Assembly: GCF_900129245.1 (NCBI RefSeq) | Contig: NZ_FQUT01000004.1 | Location: 420,821 to 484,820, forward strand | Direction of reading: 5' to 3' | DNA: 64,000 bases | Source of the DNA: Chryseobacterium arachidis | GTDB taxonomy: Bacteria > Bacteroidota > Bacteroidia > Flavobacteriales > Weeksellaceae | In this document: in pieces, positions 52,524-61,621 of the stretch | Layout: each line of letters starts with the position of its first letter | Position numbering within the stretch: the stretch's first letter is position 1 | Position numbers and translations under genes: made by a program | Notes under the pieces: generated by a model | Database searches by the model: none | The model's input: only the letters and a program-made list of their open reading frames with translations | What the model was told of the DNA's origin: nothing

Positions 52524-55500
52524 ATGTTTCTCAATTGTCATACCTATCACAGCTTACGTTATGGAACCATTTCTGTCGAAGATCTGGTTCAGCTGGCTGT
52601 TGACCACCAATTGAAAGTACTGGCATTAACTGACATTAATACCGTAAGCGGTATTTATCAGTTTTATAAACTGTGTCAGGAAAACAGTATTAAACCGATT
52701 GTCGGAGTTGACGTCAGAATTGAAAATGACCAATATTATATATGTCTTGCAAAAAATCCCAAAGGTATTGCAGAAGTGAATAGGCTTTTAACTAATTATA
52801 ATTGTGAAGGTATTGAAATACCCAAAGTAAATCCTCCAATAGAAAACTGTTTTGTGATCTATTCTTTACAAAATATTCCCGAAAAACTAATGGATCACGA
52901 GTTTATTGGTATAAGACAGGATGAATTAAATCTTCTCATCAATTCCAAATTTAAGTCTCTGATCCATAGAATGGTCATTCTTCACCCAGTTACTTTAAAA
53001 AATGATAAGGAATATGAACTTCATAAAGTCTTACGCGCTATTGATACCAACATTTTACTCACCCAAGTCAATAAAAGTGACTGTTGTAAAGAAAATGAAT
53101 TTTTTATCGAAAAGAAAAAACTTTTGGATCAATTTGGAAACTATCCAGAAATCATTGAAAACACCAAACTTATAGTTGGTGAATGCAGTTTTGACTTTGA
53201 CTTTAACACCCCTAAAAACAAAAAACATTTCACTGACAGCAAAGAAAATGATTTTAAATTATTATCGAAATTAGCTTATGAAGGTTTAATAAAAAGATAT
53301 GGTCAGGACAATCAAAACGCCAAAATAAGATTGGAAAAAGAGCTGGCAGTCATTAATCATCTGAATTTCTGCGGTTATTTTTTAATTACCTGGGACATTG
53401 TTCAATACAGTATGATGAGAGGCTTTATGCATGTAGGCAGAGGGAGCGGTGCGAATTCCATTGTAAGTTTCTGTATCGGAATCACGGAAATATGCCCTTT
53501 AGAATTAGACCTATATTTTGAACGCTTCTTAAACCTGAATCGTAAAACGCCTCCTGACTTTGACATCGATTGGAGTTGGAAGAACCGCGATACCATTTTG
53601 GCTTATATCTTTAACAAATACGGAAAAGATCATGTGGCTTTTTGCGGCACCAATGTTATGTTTAAGAAAAAATCCAGATTTAGGGAAATCGGGAAAGTTT
53701 TTGGTCTTCCGAAAGAGGAATTGGATCAGCTCTCTAAAAACCCAAAAGAACAGCACGATCAGAATTCAGTCGTTCAGGAGGTGTATAAATACGAGCAGTT
53801 ATTAGTAGGTTTTCCTAATCAACGCAGTATGCATTCCTGCGGGATCCTGATCTCTGAGGATCCAATAACTAATTATTCTGCTTTAGAATCTCCTCCAAAA
53901 GGGTTTCCTATTGTTCAGTTCGACATGCATACTGCTGAAGATATAGGATTGGAAAAATTCGATATCCTTTCACAGAGAGGCCTTGGAACCATCAAAGATA
54001 CTGTTCAATTTTTAGAAGAAAAAAAAGGCATTTTTGTAGATATTGAAGATACCCGAATATCTAAAAATGAAGCGAAATGTAATGAATATTTAAGTTTAGG
54101 GAATACAATCGGATGTTTTTATATAGAATCTCCCGCTATGCGTGGATTATTAAGAAGGCTGAAATGCGACAATTATAAAGTATTGGTTGCTGCATCTTCT
54201 ATTATTCGTCCCGGAGTAGCCCAGAGTGGCATGATGAAGGAATATATTTTCAGACACAATCATCCCGGGCAATTTGAATACTTCCATGACGTTTTTAAAA
54301 AAGAACTGGGTGAAACCTATGGCATTATGGTATATCAGGAAGATGTCATAAAAATTGCTCTACATTATGGGGGTGTTTCAGCTGCCAACGGTGATGTCTT
54401 AAGAAGGGCTATGAGTGGCAAAGGACGCTCTCTCTCGGCCCTACAGAAATTAAAAGACGATTTCTTTGAATCCTGTAAGAAAAAAGGACATCCTGAACAG
54501 CTTTCTGAAGAAGTTTATCGACAGATCGAATCTTTTGCTGGATATTCTTTCTGTAAAGCGCATTCAGCATCGTATGCAGTGGAAAGCTATCAAAGCTTAT
54601 ATCTGAAGGCCTACTACCCCATCGAATTTATGGTATCTGCAATCAATAATGGTGGAGGGTTTTACCGTACCGAAGTCTATATTCATGAGGCCAGAATGTC
54701 AGGAGCTCAAATCCATAATCCATGTATTAACCTGAGTTTATATCAAACAACAGTGTACGGCAAAAATATCTACCTGGGTTTAATGCATATCGAAAAATCT
54801 GAAAAATCCTTAATGCATTTTATTATAGAAGAGAGACAGAAGAATGGAGACTATCAATCATTGGAAGATTTTGTCAAAAGAGTTGATATCGGTATTGAAA
54901 CTTTGAAACTATTAATATTAGTGGGTGCTTTCAGGTTTACCGGGAAAGAAAAAAATGAACTTATAATCGAATCGAGGTTTTTGTTATCAAAAACCACTAC
55001 TATTAAGTCCTTTATACCATCATTATTTGAGGCACCACAAAAAAAATATCAATTGCCGATTATTGAGAGACATCCACTTGAAGATGCTTTTGATGAGATT
55101 GAAATTATGGGACTTCCTGTATCTAACTCGATTTTTGATCTATTGAAAACAAAGTACAGAGGCCATGTATTGGTAAAGGATTTACCCAAATTTCATAAGA
55201 AACAGGTAAAAATGCTGGCCTATCTCATCTCAAGAAAACACGTCCCGATCAAGAAAAAGGATCATCCATTGGGAAAAGATTTTATGTATTTCGGAACGTG
55301 GATTGACGCTGAAGGTAAGTATTTTGATACTGCTCATTTCCCTAAAAGCTTAAAAAAATTCCCTTTCAAAGAAGGAGGTATTTATCTTTTGCTGGGAACT
55401 GTTGAGGTTGACTATCATTTTCCAACGGTAACCATTACCAAGATGGCTAAAATGCCTCTTATTGCCGATCCAAGATATTCGATGGATGAGGATAAAGCCA

Positions 55501-55604
55501 GAGAAGTTGAAAATAGTCTTCGGGAAGATGTAAGCTTAACATTTAGAAATCCATATCCTCAAGAGCACGAAATAGGATTGCCACGAAAAATGAAAATTGA
55601 TTGA
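52524..55604 (+). CDS. dnaE2: Error-prone DNA polymerase III alpha subunit (DnaE2/ImuC-like)
   Basis: 1026 residues. N-terminal PHP domain (LNCHTYHSLRYGTISVEDL, ALTDINTVSGIYQF), palm with VGRGSGANSIVSFCIGIT and catalytic PDFDIDW near 343-348, FCGTNVMFKKKSRFREIGKVFGLP, fingers with QEDVIKIALHYGGVSAANGDVLRRAMSGKG, and KAHSASYAVESYQSLYLKAYYP. About 100-130 residues shorter than replicative DnaE and lacking the long C-terminal clamp/OB tail, so the accessory type. Cotranscribed with dinB. PHP metal-site residues are partly changed (NCH for HVH), suggesting little proofreading. Confidence 0.92.
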   Translation: MFLNCHTYHSLRYGTISVEDLVQLAVDHQLKVLALTDINTVSGIYQFYKLCQENSIKPIVGVDVRIENDQYYICLAKNPKGIAEVNRLLTNYNCEGIEIPKVNPPIENCFVIYSLQNIPEKLMDHEFIGIRQDELNLLINSKFKSLIHRMVILHPVTLKNDKEYELHKVLRAIDTNILLTQVNKSDCCKENEFFIEKKKLLDQFGNYPEIIENTKLIVGECSFDFDFNTPKNKKHFTDSKENDFKLLSKLAYEGLIKRYGQDNQNAKIRLEKELAVINHLNFCGYFLITWDIVQYSMMRGFMHVGRGSGANSIVSFCIGITEICPLELDLYFERFLNLNRKTPPDFDIDWSWKNRDTILAYIFNKYGKDHVAFCGTNVMFKKKSRFREIGKVFGLPKEELDQLSKNPKEQHDQNSVVQEVYKYEQLLVGFPNQRSMHSCGILISEDPITNYSALESPPKGFPIVQFDMHTAEDIGLEKFDILSQRGLGTIKDTVQFLEEKKGIFVDIEDTRISKNEAKCNEYLSLGNTIGCFYIESPAMRGLLRRLKCDNYKVLVAASSIIRPGVAQSGMMKEYIFRHNHPGQFEYFHDVFKKELGETYGIMVYQEDVIKIALHYGGVSAANGDVLRRAMSGKGRSLSALQKLKDDFFESCKKKGHPEQLSEEVYRQIESFAGYSFCKAHSASYAVESYQSLYLKAYYPIEFMVSAINNGGGFYRTEVYIHEARMSGAQIHNPCINLSLYQTTVYGKNIYLGLMHIEKSEKSLMHFIIEERQKNGDYQSLEDFVKRVDIGIETLKLLILVGAFRFTGKEKNELIIESRFLLSKTTTIKSFIPSLFEAPQKKYQLPIIERHPLEDAFDEIEIMGLPVSNSIFDLLKTKYRGHVLVKDLPKFHKKQVKMLAYLISRKHVPIKKKDHPLGKDFMYFGTWIDAEGKYFDTAHFPKSLKKFPFKEGGIYLLLGTVEVDYHFPTVTITKMAKMPLIADPRYSMDEDKAREVENSLREDVSLTFRNPYPQEHEIGLPRKMKID

Positions 55605-55680
55605 ATAAAACTTTGAGTGAAAAACCAGATATTAAGCAGTTGGATGCAATGCTCTATTTTATATTGGCATTCGCTACACA

Positions 55681-55815
55681 ATGATGCCAAAAGAAAAGCT
55701 ATCATCATTAAGGGAAGAGCAATGGGTTAAAAACATACTGCTGGAAACCATGAAGATTTTGCAAAGATTGTCTATATCTGTATGTTTAATAAAATTTGCA
55801 GCGCTTTTTATTTAA
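55681..55815 (+). CDS. Short helical ORF, doubtful
   Basis: 44 codons: MMPKEKLSSLREEQWVKNIL, then LETMKILQRLSISVCLIKFA and ALFI. The first 30 residues look like a genuine amphipathic helix; the end is hydrophobic. No clear leader and no family; possibly the end of a lost gene. Lies between dnaE2 and the ExoIII gene. Confidence 0.3.
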   Translation: MMPKEKLSSLREEQWVKNILLETMKILQRLSISVCLIKFAALFI

Positions 55816-55848
55816 TCATGGCTATAATGCGCTATATTTATCGGAAAA

Positions 55849-56622
55849 ATGAAAATTGCCACCTATAATATAAATGGAGTCAACGGACATCTTCCGATTC
55901 TTTTAAAATGGCTGAAAGAATCACAACCTGATATCGTTTGTCTGCAGGAACTAAAAGCGCCTCAGGAAAAGTTTCCGATCAAAGAGATTACTGAAGCGGG
56001 TTATAATGCCGTTTGGAAAGGACAAAAAAGCTGGAACGGAGTTGCAATACTTTCAAAAGGATATGACATAACCGAAGTACAGGATTCATTACCAGGAGAT
56101 GATGAAGACGTTCAAAGTAGATATCTTGAGGTAATTATCGAAAAAATCGTAATCTGTTGCTTATACATTCCAAATGGAAATCCTTATCCGGGTGAGAAAT
56201 ATGAATACAAGCTTTCATGGTTGAATCGATTGAAAAAAAGAGCGGACGAGCTTTTAGATCTGGATATTCCGGCAATATTAATCGGTGATTTTAATATTAT
56301 CCCCACACCTTCCGATGTTTATAAACCCGAAAAATATAAAAATGATGCACTCTTCACAGAAGAAGTTAGAAAATCATTTGAGGGATTAGTAAATAGCGGA
56401 TGGAAGGACTCTCTTCGGTCCTTAAATCCTGACAAGGAAATTTATACATTTTGGGACTATATGTTTAAGGCATATAATCGAAATGCGGGAATGCGTATCG
56501 ATCATATTCTTTTAAGCCCTTATCTGGAATCCAGACTTGAAAACGTAGGAGTAGATAAAGAAGTGAGAGGTTGGGAAAAAACAAGTGATCATGCGCCGAC
56601 GTGGATAAAATTGGAAGATTAA
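55849..56622 (+). CDS. xth: Exodeoxyribonuclease III / AP endonuclease
   Basis: 257 residues. ExoIII landmarks: ATYNINGVNGHLPILLKWLKESQPDIVCLQELK (Asn7, Glu34), WNGVAILSKG, GDFNIIPTPSDVYKPEK, FWDYMFKAYNRNAGMRIDHILLSP and the catalytic TSDHAP. It nicks DNA at abasic sites and trims 3' ends in base-excision repair, fitting the neighbouring repair genes. Confidence 0.93.
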   Translation: MKIATYNINGVNGHLPILLKWLKESQPDIVCLQELKAPQEKFPIKEITEAGYNAVWKGQKSWNGVAILSKGYDITEVQDSLPGDDEDVQSRYLEVIIEKIVICCLYIPNGNPYPGEKYEYKLSWLNRLKKRADELLDLDIPAILIGDFNIIPTPSDVYKPEKYKNDALFTEEVRKSFEGLVNSGWKDSLRSLNPDKEIYTFWDYMFKAYNRNAGMRIDHILLSPYLESRLENVGVDKEVRGWEKTSDHAPTWIKLED

Positions 56623-56653
56623 AAAGAATTTAGCTAAGAGTCATAAATAAAAA

Positions 56654-56685
56654 AGAAAATCTTAAATGTTAAGTTAAGATTTTCT
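56654..56685. terminator. Terminator of the ExoIII gene
   Basis: AGAAAATCTTAA / TTAAG-ATTTTCT stem with T-rich tail, 32 bp after the stop. Confidence 0.85.
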
Positions 56686-56927
56686 TTTATTGATTGATAT
56701 TTTTTAACATTAATCCATTGTCTAATTATGATTTGCATACCAAATTATAAAACTTAGGCCAAATAAGGATAAGTAGCTTTATCAAAAAAAGATCAAACTC
56801 AAATCTGGTCCCTTTTTCAAATGATGATAAGCTTGAAAAAGAAATCGATAAGTTTTGGAAGTGTTTTTTAAAGTTAAAGTTTAAAAATTAACTTTTTGCT
56901 ATAAGAGAAATTTTTGTAAAATAAGAA

Positions 56928-57008
56928 AACTACAGCTTAAACAGTCAGAAAAGGAACTAACTAGGCATATTATAAGGATTATTTCCCGACTGTTTTTTAA
57001 CTGTAGTT
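56928..57008 (-). terminator. Long inverted repeat after the collar-protein operon
   Basis: AACTACAG..TTAAACAGTC (56928-56946) pairs with GACTGTTTTTTAACTGTAGTT (56988-57008) around a 41-base loop, starting 12 bases after the last stop and running into TTTTCTTATTTT on the minus strand. Probably a terminator; the long loop is unusual. Confidence 0.5.
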
Positions 57009-57020
57009 ATGAATTAAAAA

Positions 57021-57740
57021 TTATTGCCCTAAATAAATAAAAGTGTTTACCACCATATATTGAGGAAGAATATTTAATGGTTGAGAAGTCCCTCCGGTAG
57101 AGGCTGTTACTGTATGTGCATGGTTTCCGTCTGCTGTTGTACCTACTGTTCTGGTCGTAAGTCCGTGGTTGTAGTATGGCCCGTACTGAAGTCCTGCGCC
57201 AGGAGTGCTGAAATCGTACTCATCATACCAGGTATGATTATGGTCTCCCGCAGATGCCAGAGTAATTGTGGCTAAATTATAATTAGGTAGGTTGGATGCA
57301 GTTATCGTTACCATATTATTTCCAGCCAGCGTTCCTCGGGTTTGTCCTGATGTTAACGTTCTTATCATGCGATCCGCCATATTAGGAATTGTAGTTGTAA
57401 TTCCTATTGTGACTGCATTATCTCTTGCGGATGTAGACAATGCAGATATGTTTCTTCCATCCATAAGGTACCATCCGTTATGATCGGCCGTCTGTAAACC
57501 ATTTTTCACATCGCCTATTGCTCTGGCGGTATTGTTAATTTTTTTCACATTACCTGAAGCATCAATAGTAAGAATGAATTTACCGGTCATAGAGGATGAC
57601 GTAGGCAAATTTCTTACTCTAACATCTCCATTTATATCCAGTGTTTTTGAAGGCGATTCTGTATTAATACCAACCTGAGCTTTAAATCCTGAATTGATGG
57701 ATATCATTAAAATAAGAATTAATAAAAGTTTATTTTTCAT
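57021..57740 (-). CDS. Secreted tail-collar-like protein, paralogue 3
   Basis: 239 residues; signal peptide ending GFKAQ, then VGINTESPSKTLDINGDVRVRNLP. The body has DVKNGLQTADHNGWYLMDGR (collar fold start), two His-rich metal-type motifs (GDHNHTWYDEY and GNHAHTVTAS) and the typical end LNILPQYMVVNTFIYLG. Such domains trimerise on phage tails and in secreted bacterial proteins. Third gene of a tandem operon, 9 bp after paralogue 2. Confidence 0.82.
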   Translation of the reverse strand: MKNKLLLILILMISINSGFKAQVGINTESPSKTLDINGDVRVRNLPTSSSMTGKFILTIDASGNVKKINNTARAIGDVKNGLQTADHNGWYLMDGRNISALSTSARDNAVTIGITTTIPNMADRMIRTLTSGQTRGTLAGNNMVTITASNLPNYNLATITLASAGDHNHTWYDEYDFSTPGAGLQYGPYYNHGLTTRTVGTTADGNHAHTVTASTGGTSQPLNILPQYMVVNTFIYLGQ

Positions 57741-57749
57741 AGATATGTT

Positions 57750-58487
57750 TTAGTTTCCGAGATATACAAATGAATTAAGCGCAATATATGATGGCGCTAA
57801 GCTGAAAGCCTGGCCGCCTCCGTTAGAGTTCAAGGTTATTGTATGGGTATGAGCCCCATTGGTAGTGGTGGTATCAGTTTCTCCGGAATTATTATATACT
57901 CCTGTACCTGGAAATCCGTTAATGAAAACTCCCGGCTCATACAATTGCCCCGGCCTCATATCAGGAATCAAATGTGCATGGGCACCACTTGCTGCCGTTA
58001 CGGCAGTCATTGAAAAATTGGGCATATTGGCTTTACCCATCATGTAAGAGGTGTTTCCTGTGACCGTATTAATGCTTTCTACAGGAGCTATCATCTTTGT
58101 ATACTTTCCGGAAAAATCAGGTAGATTTCCTATGAATCCCAGTGAAGCTGCATTCGTTTGTGCTGTTGCGGGAATTGCCGAAAGAGCTCTGCCGTTGAGA
58201 AGGTACCAGCCTTCATGATCTGCCGAACTATACCCATCTTTAATATCCCCGACTGAAGGAATGGCTTTTGGTAAAGAAGTTTTCAATATATTTCCATCCT
58301 GATCAGAGACAATAACCTGTTCACCTTCATTACCTGAAGGAAGAATACGAATTCTCAATTCTCCGTTTACATCTAATGTTTTTGTAGGATTATCCGTATT
58401 AATTCCGACACTTTGAGCCTGCAGACAAAACGCAGGAATAATCAGTAAAAGAGAGTAAATTTTTTTAAAACTAATTTTATTTGCCAT
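57750..58487 (-). CDS. Secreted tail-collar-like protein, paralogue 2
   Basis: 245 residues; signal peptide ending AFCLQAQ, then VGINTDNPTKTLDVNGELRIRILP, GDIKDGYSSADHEGWYLLNGR, GAHAHLIPDM and GAHTHTITLNS, ending FSLAPSYIALNSFVYLGN. Same plan as its neighbours at roughly half identity by eye, so old duplicates rather than recent copies. 10 bp after paralogue 1. Confidence 0.82.
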   Translation of the reverse strand: MANKISFKKIYSLLLIIPAFCLQAQSVGINTDNPTKTLDVNGELRIRILPSGNEGEQVIVSDQDGNILKTSLPKAIPSVGDIKDGYSSADHEGWYLLNGRALSAIPATAQTNAASLGFIGNLPDFSGKYTKMIAPVESINTVTGNTSYMMGKANMPNFSMTAVTAASGAHAHLIPDMRPGQLYEPGVFINGFPGTGVYNNSGETDTTTTNGAHTHTITLNSNGGGQAFSLAPSYIALNSFVYLGN

Positions 58488-58497
58488 GTGTAATTTT

Positions 58498-59229
58498 TTA
58501 GTTTCCTAGATAAATAAAAGTGTTAACTGTGGTATTCTGAGGTACAATAGAAAATGAAGTCCCTCCCCCTTCTGAGCTTACAGTGACAGAAGCGTGAGCA
58601 TGTGTACCGCTTACGCTGGTTTCTTTATTGACAGTATTTCCGAAAGAATAAACTGGATTCATATTACTGGCCATATATTGGATTCCATCGGGAGAGCCGC
58701 TTGCTACAGTATCTTGCCCCGTATGAGAGTGCGCACCGTTTACACTCGTAGTACCTGAAAAACTATGACCTGAAGGAAAATTGGACTGTAAAAGTATTCT
58801 ATCATTGCTTCCTGATGTTGAGCCAAGTATCTCAGATCCGGTTTTTGTTTTGAGAAATCGTCCTCTTGCATCAGGCAGGTTAGAAGTAATCCCAATTCCC
58901 GCAGCGGCAGACTGCACACCGGTGGAAAAAGTATTCAAAGCACGGCCGTCCATCAGGTACCATCCGGCATGATCGGCTACTTGAAATCCTTTTTTAATGT
59001 CTCCTACTATATTTGCCGATAATCCAGGTATAGGAGTTGAGCTGATATTTCCATCATTATCCGCTAAAACCAAGTTGTATGCTCCTGTAGAAGCGTCAGG
59101 TAAAATCCTGATCCTCACTTCACCGTTTACATCCAGCATTTTAGTGGGTGCCGGAGTATTAATGCCTATCTGCGAATATGCTTTACAACAAATGAGCAAT
59201 AAAACAGGCACTAGTAAATGTTTTTTCAT
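58498..59229 (-). CDS. Secreted tail-collar-like protein, paralogue 1
   Basis: 243 residues; signal peptide ending KAYSQ, then IGINTPAPTKMLDVNGEVRIRILPDAS, GDIKKGFQVADHAGWYLMDGR, GAHSHTGQDT and GTHAHASVTVSS, ending FSIVPQNTTVNTFIYLGN. First gene of the operon; upstream lie the shared promoter at 59397 and its palindrome. The AT-rich 5' leader holds an AAAAACAG/CTGTTTTT inverted repeat (59259-59292). Confidence 0.82.
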   Translation of the reverse strand: MKKHLLVPVLLLICCKAYSQIGINTPAPTKMLDVNGEVRIRILPDASTGAYNLVLADNDGNISSTPIPGLSANIVGDIKKGFQVADHAGWYLMDGRALNTFSTGVQSAAAGIGITSNLPDARGRFLKTKTGSEILGSTSGSNDRILLQSNFPSGHSFSGTTSVNGAHSHTGQDTVASGSPDGIQYMASNMNPVYSFGNTVNKETSVSGTHAHASVTVSSEGGGTSFSIVPQNTTVNTFIYLGN

Positions 59230-59396
59230 TTTTGAAATTTTTGGTTTAAATAGTTTTTAAAAACAGCATGAGAGGGAAAGTATACTGTTTTTAGTTTATG
59301 TTTTTAGAATCTTTTTAATACTGTCGATACTATTTTAAAGTTGAATAAAATGGCTGAAGATCTATTTTTTTCACTCCTGAATGATATTTACTCTTG

Positions 59397-59461
59397 CAAA
59401 TGTAATTAGGTTAAAAGCATCCGGAAAGCGTATTATTTACCGTTTTCACGATAATGATAAA
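59397..59461 (-). promoter_or_regulatory. Collar-operon promoter with upstream 26-bp dyad
   Basis: Minus-strand TACATTTG (59397-59404) fits the minus-7 consensus; 31 bp upstream is an imperfect 26-bp palindrome (59436-59461). The same box and a perfect version of the palindrome occur at the same 31-bp spacing before the 63476 gene, with CCG(G)AAAGCG between them in both. Confidence 0.7.
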
Positions 59462-59630
59462 TCCAATAAGCTCTATTAATCATTACCAGCGTATATATTG
59501 AATTTAGTCTGATCCGGAAATTTTAATTTCCACATTAACAAAAAATTAGTGGTGTGCTTACTAATTTCGTAGACTCAATAATGATAAGTGTATTAAGAGC
59601 AATTAACAACCGTAGTTAAAAACGCATTCT

Positions 59631-59750
59631 AATTATTCACCGTACGCCTATAGCATCCGCTCCCCAATTTATTATAATCACTTTTGCAGAATCTGTTATA
59701 AAAATATTCCCCTTCTTCAATTTGGAGCATGCTTGCAGGATTTGCACTTT
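59631..59750 (-). pseudogene. C-terminal remnant of a 61622/62547-type secreted protein
   Basis: Pieces in shifting frames read NPASMLQIEEG, NIFITDSAKVIIINW, then GSGCYRRTVNN, matching NPLAKLQVEDGDIYITDPAK, GIILNSGNTCHRITVNN at the end of the 61622 protein. At least two frameshifts; the rest is gone. A third family member thus once stood beside the collar operon. Confidence 0.6.
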
Positions 59751-59925
59751 TCTGCAGTAGCTTTCCGAATGGTCTATTTTACGGTAAAACTTGTTAAAAT
59801 ACTATAGTACATATAAATACATAATTTTTCTAAATCACCAGAGGTTTAAAAAGATATCTGTTTAGATTAAATAATCTTAAAATATTTCAGATACCACTTT
59901 TCTCACTTAAGTTCAAATTAAGCTT

Positions 59926-59933
59926 TACCTTTG
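59926..59933 (+). promoter_or_regulatory. Minus-7 box of the TPR/AraC gene
   Basis: TACCTTTG, 17 bases before the ATG at 59951, implying a short leader. Confidence 0.6.
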
Positions 59934-59950
59934 CGCTTCGTTAGAACGCT

Positions 59951-61543
59951 ATGAGATTTTTTACGTTGTTATTTACATTCTTTGTCCTTAATCTTTATGG
60001 GCAAGACATCGCTTCTTTTAATGCCATATATACAAAAACTTTTCTCGAAACTTCACAAAAGGATCCGGATAAAGCTTTAAAAATAGCCGATTCCCTTTAC
60101 ACGATTTCAGAAACTCCCGTATTGCAGACTAAAAGTTTGATGTTAACTGCAACCTTATATCATCAGCTGGCAGATTTTGAAAAAGCCCTGCAGTATGCAT
60201 CCAAGGCTGAAAAAATTATTCAGAATACAGATAATGTTTTGTGGAAAGCGAAAGTCTATGGATTTATGGCCACTCATTACCGTTTTATACGATTGTTTGA
60301 TCAGTCTAAAAAGTATTTTGAGATGGGTCTTAACATCAGTACAGAGATTCCCAATCCCGAACTGGCGAATAATACCATGGCGATGATGATGCAGGAGAAG
60401 GCTTATTACAATATTGAAAAAAAAGATTATCATAATTCCATTAAAAGCATAGAAAAATCTGAAGAATATGTACTTAAAACTTCGGTGAACGCAGATCATT
60501 TAAAGATAACCAATCAGCAGCTTCTGGGATATTGTTATTATCATTTGGGAAATTTTAAAGTGGCATTCAGGCACTATCGGGAAGCATTGAAACTCTCAAA
60601 AAATTTTCCTGAAAATTACTCTGTAGGCCTTATTCATAACGGACTAGCTCTATTGTACCTCCAGGAGAATGATTTAAAAAAAGCCAAAGAACATTTGGAT
60701 ATCACCCTTAGAATTACGGAAGAGTCAAAAAATCCTTCTTTAAAAAATGAAGTTTACGAAACATCAGAAAAGTATTATGCTCTTACAAAAAATCTTGAAG
60801 ATTATGTTAAAACAAGGGAAAAGCACGATACAGTAAAGAAAACGCTTCAGAAGAACATGCAATATCTTGTCAATAAATCGTATTCTAGAATTGACCAAGA
60901 AAATACAGAAATTAAAAGCAGCAGTGATACAAAGAACTTGATAATAGGTACTGCACTCATTATATTTCTCATAGGAATCGTTTTATTCTTAGGATTTAGA
61001 AAGAAACAGAAGAAAAATATACAGAACTTTGAAAAAGTAATCAGGGAACTGAATGAAAAAAAACTATTAAATTCAGCTATTGAAAATACGAAGGAAATTG
61101 CAGAAACACCGAAAACAGCTCCAAACTCATTGATGCCAATAGAAACGGAGCAGAAGATATTGGCTTTATTGCAACAATTTGAAGGAAAAGAATTATACCT
61201 GGATAATAATGTTTCGCTTTCTTCTCTTGCTACGTATTGTGAAACCAACGGCAAATACCTTTCTTATGTAATTAATACCTATAAAAACAATGATTTTAAT
61301 AATTATATCAATGTTTTAAGGATTAATTATATTGTTGATAAACTCAGGAATTACCCCATATACAGAAAATATAAAATAGCTACCCTGGCTGAAGAGGCAG
61401 GCTTTTCATCACTCAATAAATTTTCCACCGTTTTTAAAAAAACAATATCACTTACACCGTCTTTGTTTATTAAATATCTAAATGAAGAAAATTCTGAAAA
61501 TACAATAGAAGGGATCCTGAAACTTCAAAACTTCAAAGAATAA
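59951..61543 (+). CDS. Membrane-bound TPR sensor with cytoplasmic AraC-type DNA-binding domain
   Basis: 530 residues. Signal peptide 1-17 (FVLNLYGQ), periplasmic TPR array to about 290 (LADFEKALQYASKAEKI, LGNFKVAFRHYREALKLSK, ENDLKKAKEHLDITL), membrane helix about 327-347 (NLIIGTALIIFLIGIVLFLGF), then coiled coil and C-terminal AraC HTH (LSSLATYCETNGKYLSYVINTYKNNDFNNYINVLRINYIV, IATLAEEAGFSSLNKFSTVFKK). One-protein transmembrane regulators of this kind are common in Flavobacteriia. It sits between two operons with the same dyad and could control them. A GGGG/CCCC hairpin follows (61557-61578). Confidence 0.9.
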   Translation: MRFFTLLFTFFVLNLYGQDIASFNAIYTKTFLETSQKDPDKALKIADSLYTISETPVLQTKSLMLTATLYHQLADFEKALQYASKAEKIIQNTDNVLWKAKVYGFMATHYRFIRLFDQSKKYFEMGLNISTEIPNPELANNTMAMMMQEKAYYNIEKKDYHNSIKSIEKSEEYVLKTSVNADHLKITNQQLLGYCYYHLGNFKVAFRHYREALKLSKNFPENYSVGLIHNGLALLYLQENDLKKAKEHLDITLRITEESKNPSLKNEVYETSEKYYALTKNLEDYVKTREKHDTVKKTLQKNMQYLVNKSYSRIDQENTEIKSSSDTKNLIIGTALIIFLIGIVLFLGFRKKQKKNIQNFEKVIRELNEKKLLNSAIENTKEIAETPKTAPNSLMPIETEQKILALLQQFEGKELYLDNNVSLSSLATYCETNGKYLSYVINTYKNNDFNNYINVLRINYIVDKLRNYPIYRKYKIATLAEEAGFSSLNKFSTVFKKTISLTPSLFIKYLNEENSENTIEGILKLQNFKE

Positions 61544-61621
61544 CTAAACTGGAGTAAAGGGGCTCTATAGAACCCCTTAAAAACTGACTAAGCTAATTAT
61601 TAAAAGAAATGTATATTAACC

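Noticed and set aside
57021..59229. Prophage tail genes
   Set aside because: Each protein has its own signal peptide and no capsid, tail or lysis genes are near.
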